Under the pieces are notes generated by a model. That model saw only the letters and a program-made list of their open reading frames with translations. It was not told the origin of the DNA and did not search any database. This document shows positions 11,713 through 24,210 of a stretch of DNA of 64,000 nucleotides, piece after piece; position 1 is the stretch's first letter, and the number at the start of each line of letters is the position of its first letter. This DNA is from Callipepla californica brunnescens (taxonomy: Eukaryota > Chordata > Aves > Galliformes > Odontophoridae), in assembly GCA_023055505.1 (NCBI GenBank), contig JALIRH010000094.1, positions 1,179,078-1,243,077 on the forward strand, in the 5' to 3' direction. Made by a program: the position numbers and the translations under genes.

Positions 11713-13072
11713 AAGGCTTTTCCTCCTACCCTCTGTGTTTCCTTCTGCTATAGAAATCACCCCATCAGCCCTGTGATGCCCAGTTCATGGATGCTAGTTC
11801 TTTATTCAATGAATGTCAAGGCACTTGATGTTTTGGGTGAAAAACACCTCATACATATCCTTGCTAAGATATAAAAGTTATCTCCCCACTACATTAAACA
11901 TTCAAAAGAAACTGTCCAAGATTCTCATAACTGTAGGGAAATTACTGATTTTTTAAAAAATTCTTTATTTTACCTGCCTATGATAAAATATATTTGTCTC
12001 CATTGACTTTGAGCTGTAACTGATTTTTTTTTTTAAGATAATTTTTCCCCACAAAAGAAATACATATATTTTGGCCAAAGCAAAGCAAAATTGTTTTCCA
12101 TATTTTTGTTCAGCATCCTGCATGACAACAATTCCACAGGAAGTTTATTTCCCCATGGTTTCTCAAGGATGTTGACTGCATTTACTAGTGCTATATATTT
12201 CTTACCAGTCATCAACAACTGTCTGAAAATCCTTTTCATGCTTCAAATACTTTAGCTTTAGTAACACAGAAATTGCTCTATCAGATCAAACCAGTGGTCC
12301 ATGTAGTCAAAGAAGGGGCAGGAGGAAGAAAGAATGCCCCCACCCAAAAGCATCACAAATGTTTTGGTGAGGAGAGTAAAAGAAGAAGAATAAAAAGAAT
12401 AATAAAAGAAAAAGAATAAAAACTTTAACATGTCTCCCATCGTTTTCTGTGGTCGTATTAAATAACAGGGTTTCAAAAGGGAAAACAGTGCTTTCAGAAA
12501 AGATAGAAAGCATGGGCAGAAAGATTCCAAGATTTGTTAGGTCTGCTCTGGCACAGGTTCAGGATTAGACCTGTTGCCACCTCCACTCCTTATTATCTGC
12601 CATTTCTAAGTGTCATTTGTTCGCAAACAAAAAAAGTGATAATGTGTCAGCAGCTAAACCACCCAAGTGTGTCAGTCTTGAAAGAAATTACTGTACTGAT
12701 TTCAAAACCACCCTGTTTACATTGTTAACTAAAGGCTATCTTCAAATCATACCCTTGTATGCCACATACAAAGAGCTTTGTAACATGTGAACATTAGACG
12801 TCCCAACTGCTTGGTCAGAAGCACTCAGACTTTTGCTTCTAGCTTGGATTTACTTACTATTTTTACAGCAAAGCATAAAAGGAATATGACCACACAGTCA
12901 AATAGCAAAAAAGAAGTCCTGCCACAGAACTTTTAATAGCATTTCAGTAATGCATCACTGAACAGTTCAGCTCAAGTTCTTTTTCCCAGCTTCATGTAGT
13001 CTCCAGGCATTTCAGTCAAGCCAGGTTGTGTCATGCTTTAGGGACATACCACTAGCTCTGGCTCCAAATGGT

Positions 13073-13091
13073 GGATGTGTGTGTGTGTGTT
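13073..13091. repeat. (TG)n microsatellite
   Basis: A short run of about nine TG units within an intron. Confidence 0.8.
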
Positions 13092-13927
13092 TGACCATGA
13101 AAGTTGCTATTCAAAATTAATAGAAATAATTTCAAGCATTTGGCATCATCAGTGTTGTGGCACTAAGCTGCAAATTAAATATTCCACATAAAAACAGAAC
13201 TGGTTTTCTAGTTTTTCTATTGATTACTTTCTTCTTCAGCTTCCCTGAATGCCCACATCATCTGTTATTACAAAAATCAGTAAAAACCCAAGTCTGTATC
13301 TTTCATAGGTATGATTATATGTTTTTGGATACTGTAACATTTTGCTCTCTTTGTTGAACAGCAGCAGTATTTCAAACTAGGGGAGAACTGAAAATCAGAA
13401 CTAACAAGCTGCAACAAGCGTTAACTTGCATTTTTATTATGCATGTGCTCTCCTTTGGTGAATGAAGCAGCTTTTTAGATCCATGCTCTCTAAGTTAGAG
13501 CTTTGTACACAGAATGAAAACAGCAGGACTTGCGCTTCATGTTTGGTTCAGTTTCTCAAATTAGCCGTGTTTAATTCAGTTCATATTCACCCTCTGACTG
13601 CCTTGGTGGAGAAAGAAAAGAAGGCTTCTAATTATTGCTCTATCCTACAGTCCATGGAAAGGTAGAGAAAGTGCTTATTTCTGTCACTCCCAAGCCTGAG
13701 TACACTGTCCACAATGGAAGGGGACATACAAATAGCCCCAGAGTCACAGAAGGTACCAGGCTAGCTTAGCTTGGGTTCATACTAGTAGATGCAAGAAATT
13801 CCTGGTGTGTGTGCATGTCAGTTCATCCTAGCACTGGAATGACCACAGACACATCCAGAATGTCAGGAACTGCACACCATGACAGGGTTAATTTCCTGTT
13901 TGGACCCCTAAACCCTGTACTAACAAT

Positions 13928-13980
13928 GATAAGATGGACTTTTAAAAGTCCCTTCCAACTCAAACCATTCTTTGATTCCC
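13928..13980 (+). mobile_element. CR1 3' tail fragment, plus orientation
   Basis: Contains the CR1 3' hallmark: gtcccttccaactc followed by a caaaccattctttgattcc tail. Only the last 50 or so bases of the element are recognisable. Confidence 0.7.
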
Positions 13981-14585
13981 TAGGGATTCACACATTTCAA
14001 AACCATGTATGTCATGCACTGTACACTAAAGTGTTTGTTTTTCAACTCACATTGTCACATCTACCATAACTCTGAGAAAGTAGTGGAAGTGACAGATAAC
14101 TGAAGGATCTTTACAAGTGAATTGTACTAAATCCAAAATATAGATTCTGTATCAGTTTTTATTTTAAACATTCATCTTAATTTGTACTATATGTTCTGTA
14201 ATGAAATGCAAACTGCTTTAATACATTTTCCTTAATGAATTTAAATTGCCATATGTTCTACTTCTCAAGTCAAGATACCACCAGCATTGTTTTTTTTAAT
14301 CCAAAGTAGCTCCACAGATGAGAAATAAAAAACTTGAGCACTTTAGAAGAGCGCATACACAGCTAATCTATGATAAAGGAGTATACAATGCAAGCTTTTT
14401 ATCACGGCTATTTTGTAGAGAGCAGTAGTATTATGAAGTCTGCATCCCATTCAAGTCTACTATGAGCTAAGTCATAATGTAAATGTGTTTGCTATGGTCC
14501 TCCATGAGTCCAGAAATAGGCCAATCTTTTGACTTGCCTGGGCTGCACTGAGTAAAGAGGAACTGTCCTGGGCCACATATACGTA

Positions 14586-15084
14586 AGTTTATCTGAAAGT
14601 AACGCCTCCTGTTTATTTCCACAGAAAATACAACAAAGTGTATAATCACTCTGTTAGCTAGAGCGAATGCTCAGCTTGACACTTTTTCAATAGTTACCAC
14701 TATTAGCTGTGCATTTTTTGCCAGCGATGAAGAGCCTGCCTGCTATGATCTGCACCAATGGAGGTAAGCCACTATTACCACTGCTGAAACATGCCACCAC
14801 AACCTCACTGTGCTCACATCCACCATTCCATCTCTATAAACATTCAGTATGTGCCAATGAATTTAAACAGGTACCATTTTTTTCACATGGAGGAATTCAG
14901 TGACACACCTTTGCTTCATCCACACTTCTGTGGCAGACACCCTCTATCATTTGTCACGTGGCAACAAAAGGCAACAGACTATTGGTGGGAAGGTTCAACT
15001 TCTGTTTCCATACCACAAACATCTACCTCTGACACTGTCAGCCAACATAATACAGCAGGAGGCATAACTTTTGGAACAGCCCTC
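14586..15084 (-). mobile_element. Internally deleted mariner (Galluhop-like) element, minus orientation
   Basis: Bounded by inverted termini: ctgaaagtaacgcctcct at 14593-14610 and aggaggcataacttttgga starting at 15057, which are reverse complements with a few differences. Read on the minus strand, the interior carries remnants of the transposase N-terminus (EVWMKQRCVTEFLH type, near 14880-14940) and a short C-terminal piece (14720-14765). Most of the transposase is missing, so it is non-autonomous and about 0.5 kb long. It is the same class as 55907-56278 but in opposite orientation and with a different deletion. Confidence 0.75.
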
Positions 15085-15214
15085 ATAAAATTTATGGTAT
15101 CATTAATATATAAATAATAAAACATTTTAAATTGAATATTTTTCTTAAAACATCAAAAAAAGAGAGTAACAACAAAACCATAAAACTAGTAGGATATGCG
15201 ACTTTGATTTCTCA

Positions 15215-15343
15215 TGAGCCCTAGCCAACCTGATCTCGTACTTGATCTAACAGATGGTAACCCTGCCTGTGGCAGGCTTTGGAACTTAATGACCCTTGAG
15301 ACTCCTTCCAACCCAAGCAATTTTATGATTCTGTGATTCTATA
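15215..15343 (+). mobile_element. CR1 3' end, plus orientation
   Basis: Shows the standard CR1 3' sequence: a caacctgatct segment, a gap, then gactccttccaacccaagc and a tail of attttatgattctgtgattc. It is 5' truncated with no coding part. Confidence 0.8.
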
Positions 15344-15789
15344 ACCTTGTCCTTTTTTTCTTACAGAACAACTAAGTGAAACTTCAGTGAAACAAACACT
15401 TCAGTCTAATTGGTTGCAATTAGTAGTGAGCTCTCATGGTGTTCATCAGAGATTTTTGATAAAATTTTGCTGTATTTATACCCCATCCTTGACAGATATT
15501 CACAGGTATGTTTACTGGCAAAAAGCAATGATGTGAATGAGATGTGGTTGTGAAGTGAAAGATACATTTTTTTAACCAGGCAAGAGAAGTCTTATAGAAG
15601 TCTGGTAAAGAGACATGATTGGATTTTTGATCTTAATATCTGAGTGCAACCCTGAAAATGGTGCCACAAACATAAATTGATTACTTTTTTTGCTACCTTG
15701 AAACCTATTATACCTATTCTCAAACTCTACCAAAACAGAAAGCACGTCTGCTAATTTTTTATTGTTTAGCCTATGTATTAAAATGCATA

Positions 15790-16030
15790 CAATTATTTGC
15801 CATCGCCCAAGTCAGCAATGTGCAGCACTGCCCTCCCCCTGCCCAGCTTACAGTCGACACAGCATTAATACCAGAACGTTGATGGTCTGATTGCCCGGGG
15901 CCACTCTGTGGGGAAGAGCCTTTATAGTGCAGGGCAGGCAGTGAGCACATTGCAAGCTCTGCAGGGCCACAAGAATCCTGTGGGTTGCTGGTTAAGACAT
16001 TATCAAGGCTAATTGGAAGATCACTGCCTC
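15790..16030. other. GC- and CpG-enriched intronic block, possible conserved element
   Basis: Clearly less AT-rich than its surroundings, with several CpGs (cagtcgacac, gaacgttgat, gcccgggg), no transposon hallmark and no low-complexity sequence. On the minus strand a 92-codon frame covers it, but the protein is unlike GLIS3 and lacks convincing exon boundaries. TAATTGG and TTATCAAGG motifs sit at its right side. It may be an enhancer or other conserved non-coding element. This is a judgement from composition only. Confidence 0.3.
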
Positions 16031-16592
16031 TTTTATTACAATATAACACTAGCTATTGATCTGTCCCTGTCTGTCACTTAATGCTATGCTATTTGTTAGA
16101 TAAGGATATCAGACAGAAAACTATATTAATAAAAGCAGGTTGTACAAGAGAGCATGAGCAATCCCAGAGTTTGCACAAAAAGCTGGATCAAGGGAAAAAG
16201 GTCAGTACTGTGTGGTTGGGAGAGGAGGAAGGACTGAATCACTAGATGACAGTGAAATGTTGATCCCTGACTGGTGCATCAACAAAATTCAGTGGCTCCA
16301 AAAATAACTTAATTCACTCTTGTCATCCAAAAATGAGAAGTACTTTTGCTTCTTATCAATTTCCTGAGCCATTGTGCTCTTTCATTTTCCTGATATGAAG
16401 TGAAGATACTATTGCTTTCCACAAAAGAAGTATCAGTAATCAAAATCTAGTGAATGCTTTTGGATTTATAATTGGACTCCTTGTTTTCTCCAAAATACTG
16501 GGATTTTTATCACTTAAGGAAATTAAACATTTTGAAATATATTAGTAACATACAGTAATTAATCATTTAGAGCACTGAAAAATAGTGAGATA

Positions 16593-16632
16593 AAAAACAA
16601 ACAAAAACAAACAAACAAACAAAAAACAAAAC
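16593..16632. repeat. AAAC-rich low-complexity repeat
   Basis: Runs of aaac and aaaac units (aacaaacaaacaaac). A smaller one of the same kind lies near 25826-25841. Confidence 0.8.
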
Positions 16633-17347
16633 AGTTTTAAGTAACCATATATGTATAGTAGGAAGTTATTATTCTATTTGCACTGAAGTGTGATAATGCC
16701 ACATGCTATATAAATAATTGGAGATACTGATGAAAATAATTTAGAAAATGTCTAAAACATTTCAAGTCATTTTCACTTCACTGATATATCTAAAGTTATT
16801 GAAGCAGCCAAGGGTTTGTACCAAGACAGCATAAAATAAGTGCTGACTATAAATCAAGCTCGCAAAACAGTGAATTAAAATAAAATCAATTAATTACTTG
16901 TTACTCTTAATAACAGAAAAGATTATAAGTTTCTTCTGAAATAGTCCTTATTAAAAGAATATTGAGAGAAAAGATCAAAATTTATGACTCTCCTACTGCA
17001 AGTAAACTGAAATGTGAATCTCAGGATCTCTATTCTGATAGGTATTACTGGGCTCCTCTGATGTGTAAAGTGTGCCAGACAGTTTGACACCCTTTGCTGA
17101 GAGCACTGGTTGAGATTTGAAGGTGGTTGGAGAAAGTCCTTGAAATGGTGATAGACAGGAAGTGCCCTGCGCCACCATAAGGCTGGTATAATAAGGTCTC
17201 TTTCATCTCCTTCCCTGTGTAAAATCACAGCCAGAGCAACTGTTAACCAGGGGTTAACATCAGCAACTTCCTGAACAGCAACAACTCAATGTCTGCCAGT
17301 CTTGGCAGCTCTGAAAGCATGGTGTGGTACAGCAGGAGGTGTCTTAC

Positions 17348-17510
17348 CTCTCAGAGTCAGCAACTGAGGGAAGAGGTAACTGGGAAGGAGGATGGAGAGA
17401 GCTACTCTGTATGTTACATCCTGGGGATGGGTGACTATTGGGCTGGGACAAGGACACTGCCCCATCCGCTGTTCCACTTCCACTTGTCTGCATGCTGGGG
17501 AACACAGCCA
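17348..17510 (-). CDS. GLIS3: GLIS3 coding exon (serine-rich part of the C-terminal region)
   Basis: Encodes 53 residues plus split codons on both sides; it has no in-frame start of its own, so a start-codon-based search misses it. The frame reads AVFPSMQTSGSGTADGAVSL, then SQPNSHPSPGCNIQSSSLH, then PPSQLPLPSVADSE and the first two bases of an arginine codon. Mammalian GLIS3 has the same landmarks (SRSGTAAGAV, SHPSPGHNVQGS, SQLPPL, AER). The acceptor is ttggtttcag and the donor gtaagac. The phases (1 in, 2 out) are exactly those needed to join 24069-24210 to 8162-8334; skipping it would put a stop shortly after the next acceptor. Confidence 0.95.
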
Positions 17511-20500
17511 CTGAAACCAAAAAGAGAAATAATGTTCATCAGGCAGAGGCACAGAAAATAGCTAAATAACCTCTGTTGCTACCAAATGATGCTTTCATGA
17601 AACCAGAAACAACATGGCTGTGCACCTTGTCTTGGGAATTTTGTGTGAATGATCTGCAGTTCTTCTGTAGCTTCATAGTGTAGAAGAAATGGAAAATATA
17701 TACCAATAAACATCTTTCAGAGCTAGTAAGCAACTGAAAGCATATTTTTTTAAGTTGTGAAATAACTTTCTATATTTTTTCATCTGGAAAAAAATTTAAA
17801 TTGATTGAAGACCTCAAATCAAACACAGATACTGATGTTATTGCTTATAGATTGACTAATAAAATATGCAAAAGCACTCAAGTAACATTAACAGTTTCAT
17901 AATTTCCTACAAGGTTGCTTTGGCTTCTATTTTGAATAAGGAAAGACTCTAAATGATTAAACTCAAGGCATTACAGGACTCCCTCCAAATTCCCTAATGA
18001 GTTTACCACAAAAATCCTGTAATCTAATTTTCAGAAGTTCTTTAAAATTGGAATTAAGACTCTGATTAACAAATCCTTTTGATAATCCAGTTACTCAATT
18101 ATTTTTACTGACATTTGTGTCTGGTGGTTTATGTTTATGTTGAGCAGCAACCAAATACATGCTTTTAATTATTTTATGAATTCTGAGAAAGGAATCAGAT
18201 ATTTAACCAGTTCCCCTAAAATGTCTTTCTATAGCTAAAACACCTCCTTGAATGCTGCTGTCCTAGCAGTACAAACACTCTTTTTATGACGCAGACTCAT
18301 CTTCAAAACATCTATTTCTGAGGTCTCAGTTCTGAATATTGTTGCTCAAAATCAAGAGTAGATGTCCACCTCCTTTCTCAAGTCTTCAGCTTATTTCTGT
18401 AATTCCTCTATTTCTCATTGTGAGCCAACCCATGTGATACACTAGGTGCTCACCTCGCTAAAGCAGGGGTAAGGAAAGGTTCCAGAGTGTAATTATGCTG
18501 TAACCTTCTTCAAGAGCAATCCTGGACATGTTTCAGCTGGTGGAGACGACAGACAACAAAAGCCCAGACAGGAAACCGCTTCATGAATAAAAATACCTAA
18601 CCCAGACATTGTGGAGGTAATGTAAAGTGTAGAGAAAGTAGGCATGAGTCACAGTGGTGGGCAAAGCTGGAGGAATGAAAGAATTACTACGCTACTCTAC
18701 AGTGCAGCAAAGATGCCCAACAAAACCACTTGTGGTTGCCCTCTGTGCTGTTCCCCACTGTTAGCTAATTCTTACATGGAACACAACCTCCTAACACCAA
18801 TGCAAGTCATAGTGGATATCTGACAGTTGAATGTCTCCCAGCCTTGGAAAGACACAGAGGGTGCAGACCACATGGTGCAGTGAGGGATCATTTGAACCAA
18901 TGAGGAACTCAGTAAGAAGGAGACCCCTCTAACGTAAGAGCAAGGTAACTATAGTTGTGTTTTCAGTTTCCTCATGTACTCCCAAAAATTACTCTGTTCA
19001 ATCTTCTCTCTCAGATTAGCATCAACAAGAACGCAGAGGGGAAAAAAGGAATATACTTTAGAATTTGCCATTTCTTTCTTGCATGCAACACAGGGGAAAA
19101 TACTGAAAAGCTAGCAAGCATTCTGACAGAATAAGTGGAGAGAATTCTTAATTTAAATCAGTAAACTGCAAAGTAAATAAGAACTTAGAATCTTAGAATA
19201 GCAAAGATAATTTAAATTTCTCCTTTGAAATACAGATTAACTTGCATTTTTTTTAAATGAGAAAATAATTGGCACATAAGAAAATACAACAGCTTGGTTT
19301 TCTAGTACTGTGATCTTTTTCTTTAAAACAAATAATATCAATGCTGTAATAGAAGAAACAAATCTGGTCTGTAAATATTCTTCCCTGTCTTAACCAAAGG
19401 TGAGGATTTCAGGTAGATATTTCTTAAGGTATGCTTGCACATTTCCAGCCAGACTTGGCTGCAGTGGTAACACAGGTTCCTACATTGTAGGAAAGACCTG
19501 GAAAAAAAAAAAAGCCAGGCATGGGCAACCATCAGTCATCTGCAAAGCTGCTTTCTAAAGCCCAATATTCACCACAGAATCAATAGTACCTTTTTGCCAT
19601 ATTTCCTAGCAATTTATTTGTTTTTCTTGTTTTTGAAAGATGGACAGTACGTGGCATAAAATAAGAGCTAACTATAGCAGGGGCCAGAGGAGCAGGAAGG
19701 ATGTTTATGGAAGAAAAAGCATAGATATTATCTGCAAAAACATACTTGTGCACATGCTATGTTCAATGATCACAGCATGACAGAGCAGCATTCCTGGGCT
19801 CCCACAGTGCCTTGTAATGAAGCCCCCAAGAGCAGTAGCATGAATGATGTTGTGGAAGACTACATAATGCCCACAGATTCTGGCAGGTACTGTACTAGTA
19901 ACAACATCTCTGTGGGCATGCAGTGAAATGAAATTGCAATGCTGGCAGCTGCTTCCCAGGGGAAATGCTACCATTAGACTTTCTAGCATAGATATGGCAT
20001 TTGTCCAAGGTACTACATTAATCTGCCAAACACCAGCAGAAGGGAAACACTGTCAGCCACTGGCAGTCCACAGACTAATGGCAGTCAACTATGACTGTCA
20101 GAGACGGGTCATTTTCCCAGTAGAGCAGGTCTTAAGATGCAGACAGAAAATCCTGGATACTATTTAAGAAAACTGCTATGTAACTTCATCATTTTTCATT
20201 GAGTGCTGTATGTATGGCATGCTTGTCTAGTGCTTTAGCTGTTAAATGTGTGTTGTTTGCAAGAAATATTGGCAGAAAATATGTACATAAAGGAATATCT
20301 CTTCTGTGCCTAATCCCATTAAACATCTGATTTGAACAGTACAAAATTGAAGAAATGTTCATGGCCACCACCATTTTCTCTGTCTCCAATATACCACTAG
20401 CCAGATTTACATAGAAAGATGTAAAATTAAGTGCATTACTTAACAAAAATATTTATTTTCCCTAACAATACAAGAAAAAATAATCCAGAAAGAGTAATTC

Positions 20501-20734
20501 CAAAATGAATCACATTAAAAAAAAAAAAAAAAGTTGAAGTCTCAACACAAACCAGTTTTTTAAAAATATTAGAATTTTCCATGAGGATACCTCTGCAGAG
20601 ACATCATTTCTTTGAGAAACTAAACTCACTCGGTGGATAAAAGAGAAAAAGCTAATTCTGAATAAGGTTCCTTTGCAAAAGTGACAGAAGTGCAGCAATG
20701 CAGCATTTAAAAAGTGACAGAACCCCAAATCTTC

Positions 20735-20817
20735 CATCTGTCTATCTATCCATCCATCTATCTATCTATCTATCTACCTATCTATCTATCTATCTATCCA
20801 TCCATCCATCCATCTAT
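20735..20817. repeat. (TATC)n/(CATC)n microsatellite
   Basis: About 20 tetranucleotide units, mainly tatc with catc and tacc variants at both ends. The open frame across it (YLSIYPSI repeats) is an artefact. Confidence 0.92.
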
Positions 20818-22050
20818 TAAATTAATCCAGAAAGCTATTATTTCAGGCAACATTTTTAAAAAGAACTATAATTACCCTTCCCCTTTGCAAATTATCAACA
20901 ATTGTATAATTTATTACGCTGGATTTCTTATTGCAAAATTAGCACTTTGTTTACTTCTACCCCTTAAATATCTCTCCTCTTAACACTGCTACCATGAATT
21001 TAGAGAACATTTCTAAACAGCATTCTATAAAGACAATCAGATTTACTGTTGGCCATACTTCCAGTAACTTTGTGTTTGTTTTAAGCAAAAGATCTTTCAT
21101 GTTACCTCACTGTATTAACAGGATTATACTCAGTTTAGGTTTCTTTAATGAAGTCAAAAAGGCCACAGAATCAGACAAGCATTTTTGCAATCTAAAATTT
21201 AAGTAATATATAGGTAATGAATAAGATTATTTTGTATTTTCATCTAAATATATCCATGTCTTCAGATACTGTATCTGCACAGAGAATCAAGGATGGTTCT
21301 AGGCCTTGTTCCACTTCAGTAAGTGGAAATGGACTGTTATCTAAACTTCTGCTTTTGTCATCACATATTTCTAATAGCTTGCTTCCAAATATCTACTGTG
21401 TATATCTCGTAGAAGAATAGCCTTCCTTCACTTAAATGTGTGCAAAGTATGAGAAAAGCAGCCTTCAAGTGAGAGAAGTCTGAAGGTATGGAAAGAATGG
21501 AAATTTATTTTGTTTCTACTTGAAAAGTGGCATAAACACATTTCAGCTAACGTGCTCTATCATTTTCTTGTACAAATCACATGCTTTATTTTTTGGAAAA
21601 TTCTCAACATTTTTCTTTATGCTTACAAAATACAGTTTTTTTTGGTTTTTTTTTTTTTTTTGTTTTTTTTTTTCAGAGAAGTTGTAAAAGTAAATTCTCT
21701 GTGCAAGTACACTTAAACTTTCAGATGCTTTGCATTTCATGTTTGGGGCATTAATAATGTTGCCACTCCTGAACCATCCCCCAGTCCCTTCCTTCAGGAG
21801 TTATCTGACTTTGTTATATAGCATATTATTTAGTAGCAGCTCTACTAAGTACTTAGTGAAACAATTTCAACAAGATAATGCTCTTGTTTCAATAAAGTGA
21901 CATGAATTAATTTGTATCTGAAACAATACCCTAAGCCAATTTAAGTGAAATAACACTAGTATAATCTCTGCAGTGAGAATATAAATCTATGAGACATTTG
22001 CCGAGTTACAGATAGCTGAGAACACACATAAGGGAAATCAGTTTACTACT

Positions 22051-22161
22051 GACCCAGTGAGGTGGTGGATGCCCATGCCTGGAGACATTCAGTCTGGTTG
22101 GTTGGGGCTCTGATCAACCTGATCTATCTGTAGGAGCCTTTGTTTGATGCAGGTGAGTTGG
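22051..22161 (+). mobile_element. CR1 3' region, plus orientation, left part interrupted by another CR1
   Basis: Typical CR1 3' sequence (gtgaggtggtggatgccc, then a gacattcagtctgg segment and tgatgcaggtgagttgg). It breaks off where a minus-strand CR1 begins at about 22162 and resumes at about 22470 with its own 3' tail. Confidence 0.75.
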
Positions 22162-22469
22162 ATCACAGAATCACACAACCACAGAAACATAGAATCATTT
22201 GAGTCAGATGGGACTTTAAAGACCATGTCGTCCAGCTCTCCTCCAATGAAGAGGGACATGTACAGCTAGATCAGACTGATTGGAGCCCTGTCCAGGCTGG
22301 GTCTGAAAGTCTCCATGGAAGAGGCATCTACCACCTCTCTGGGCAACCTGTTCTAGTGCCTCAACATCCTCACTGTATAAGACTTTTTCCTTATATCCAA
22401 CCAAAATCTACCTTCCTTTATGTTTGAACTCATTTTCCCTTGTCTTATCACCTCAGCCCTAGTGAAAGA
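22162..22469 (-). mobile_element. CR1 LINE, minus orientation, inserted in an older CR1
   Basis: Opens on the plus strand with repeated atcacagaatcac and atagaatcatttgagtc, the reversed CR1 tail, and continues through ctgggcaacctgttctagtg and accttcctttatg to cctcagccctagtgaaag. It is 5' truncated. It separates two parts of a plus-strand CR1, so it is the younger of the two. Confidence 0.8.
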
Positions 22470-22522
22470 GTTTAGATAACCCTTAAGGGTCCCTTCCAAC
22501 TCAAATGATTCTATGATTCTAC
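22470..22522 (+). mobile_element. CR1 3' tail, right part of the interrupted copy
   Basis: Reads ttagataacccttaaggg, ttccaactcaaatgattc and tatgattct, which continues the element that breaks off at 22161. Confidence 0.75.
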
Positions 22523-23718
22523 ATTAATGCTAAAAATATATATATTGGTTAAGAATATAAAAACTGCTGCACAATGGAAACAATGTCAAGTAAGAAAAAA
22601 CTCCAAATGATAACACAAAATTGTCTCAAAAATCACCAGTGCTGTAAACCCTAACTATTGACAGACAAGACATGAACAAGGACACTGAAAGTATGCTACA
22701 GCCTCGGAAGTTGTCTTGTATTCTGAAAACCTGCTCTCAGCTATAGGTTACTGAACTCATATGACATACTGACAATGCACTTTGTAATGCCAGTAAATAA
22801 TTTCTATGAATCTAAATATTCCTCAACATGCAGCTCCCTCTCAAAGTATAATATAAAGAAAATAGATGCAAATAATACCATGTCACTAGAGGATCCCTGG
22901 GCACCCAAAGGTCTTTAAAATCTGAACTTCTATTAAGCTCTGAGGTAACAGGTGCCACACAAATTATAACAAGATGAAGTCATTTGAAGGTTAATAGATT
23001 GCAAGTAAAATTGGCTACTTTATAAATCAGGATTTCACAGCTTTAAATCACAGCTTTAAATTTCCTGATTTTTGTCATATAAGCCTACATAAATACCAAC
23101 TATTATGTAGATCACGGCAACCTTGACAGAAACATGATAGAATTGTTGTGTTTCCAAGGCAGTCAGTAAAATAAACCACTTACTGAGGTTACCACTTCAT
23201 TTAATGTTGTTTTCAGCACTTCATATATCGTTCAGCCAATTCTTTCACTCCTTACATCTGGTTCTCTATTAGTAGTTGGACTGCTAGAAAATGTAATGGT
23301 CTTAAAGTTAAAACCAGATGTCTTCACAACTAGTAGAGTACCTTGTTAAAATGTTAACAACTTACCCACTGTTTTCTTGAGGTTTGAGACATATTTTCCC
23401 TCCTAACCTCTCAAATGCTTTAAATATAGTCAAAGCCTGAACACCTACTGTACATTTAGCCAGGTATGTCAGATTCATGTATTGATTTGAAAATCTCAAT
23501 TATGTAACCTATGCAATAAAAACTGCACTATCACGTAGCAGAAATATGCTTATTGTATTTATATAATGCTAGAGCTCATAATGCAGCATTTAATTTCACT
23601 GATGTAGATCTACTAGAAACTGATATGTGGTTTATGAACAATGAAAAGGAAAAACACTTTCCTTAAATCCTGATGAATTCAATGATTCAAGCTGCCTACA
23701 AGTAGACATATGTAGAAG

Positions 23719-23822
23719 TGGGCAACCAGATCTACTGGGTGGAAGTTCTGCCCACAGCAAAGTGATTGAAAGTAGATTACCTTTAAGACCCCTTCCAACC
23801 CAAGCCACTCTATGATTCTATG
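23719..23822 (+). mobile_element. CR1 3' end, plus orientation
   Basis: Ends with agaccccttccaaccc, aagccactctatgattc and tatgg, the CR1 3' hallmark. Only about 100 bp remain. It lies 250 bp from the donor of the exon at 24069-24210. Confidence 0.8.
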
Positions 23823-24068
23823 GTGAAGTGAATTGCTAGAAGAATGCCTAGAGAGAAAAAAATACTGTAATCGGTCTTTTCAGGGTCAAAATTAGAATTT
23901 TCCCTCTTCCTATCAAAAAGACAGGCCTTAAAACATGTTTTACACTGGCTCGTAATACTTTGCAGGTTCTGTTCTTCTCATAAGTCAGACATGAATTTTA
24001 GAGTACTCTGTAAAATAATCCCTAATCCCAAGCAAGCAGTAATATGACTTTTTCTTGTCTTTCTATAC

Positions 24069-24210
24069 CTGGGTAAATGTCATGAGCAGGTTCTGGAGAG
24101 TGTCCCAGTGCATTATCTGCAGCACTGTGTGGTGAAGGTGCTGTCTGGAGGGGCTGGATTGTGAGGCAGTCATTCAGGATGTCCTGTCCAAGCTCTGAGC
24201 TTGATCGTAA
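24069..24210 (-). CDS. GLIS3: GLIS3 coding exon (just after the zinc-finger domain)
   Basis: Encodes 47 residues plus the first base of a valine codon. It starts LRSSSELGQDILNDCLTIQP, continues LQTAPSPHSAADNALG and ends HSPEPAHDIYP. Mammalian GLIS3 has LRSSTELHPDLLTDCLTVQS in this place, directly after the fifth zinc finger. The acceptor is ttgtgttgcag and the donor gtatagaa. The upstream junction is phase 0 (after the KK that ends the finger exon) and the downstream one phase 1. The acidic/hydrophobic DILNDCLTI core is the most conserved part. Reading through the donor gives a non-homologous tail. Confidence 0.97.

Larger units (their letters stand above)
8335..17347 (-). other. GLIS3 intron (9.0 kb)
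   Basis: GT-AG intron, donor gtaagac at 17347 and acceptor cttctag at 8335, phase 2. It holds a minus-strand CR1 (8489-8975), CR1 3' tails at 13928-13980 and 15215-15343, two mariner derivatives (11503-11712, 14586-15084), an AAAC-rich repeat near 16597 and a relatively GC-rich, CpG-bearing block at 15790-16030. The remainder is AT-rich with no gene that I can support. Confidence 0.85.
17511..24068 (-). other. GLIS3 intron (6.6 kb)
   Basis: GT-AG intron, donor gtataga at 24068 and acceptor tttcag at 17511, phase 1. It contains a TATC/CATC microsatellite, T-rich runs near 21639-21675, a nested pair of CR1 copies (22051-22522) and a CR1 tail at 23719-23822. No other gene is seen. Confidence 0.85.

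Noticed and set aside
12243..12330. Sequence containing cagatcaaaccagtggtccatg, reminiscent of an ancient amniote repeat
   Set aside because: I could not place it in a named family from the sequence alone, and its limits are unclear.
16993..17178. Minus-strand frame with an SPFQGLSPTTFKSQPVLSA stretch, first considered as the missing GLIS3 exon
   Set aside because: No acceptor/donor pair gives the needed phases, and the segment at 17348-17510 fits both the protein landmarks and the phases exactly.
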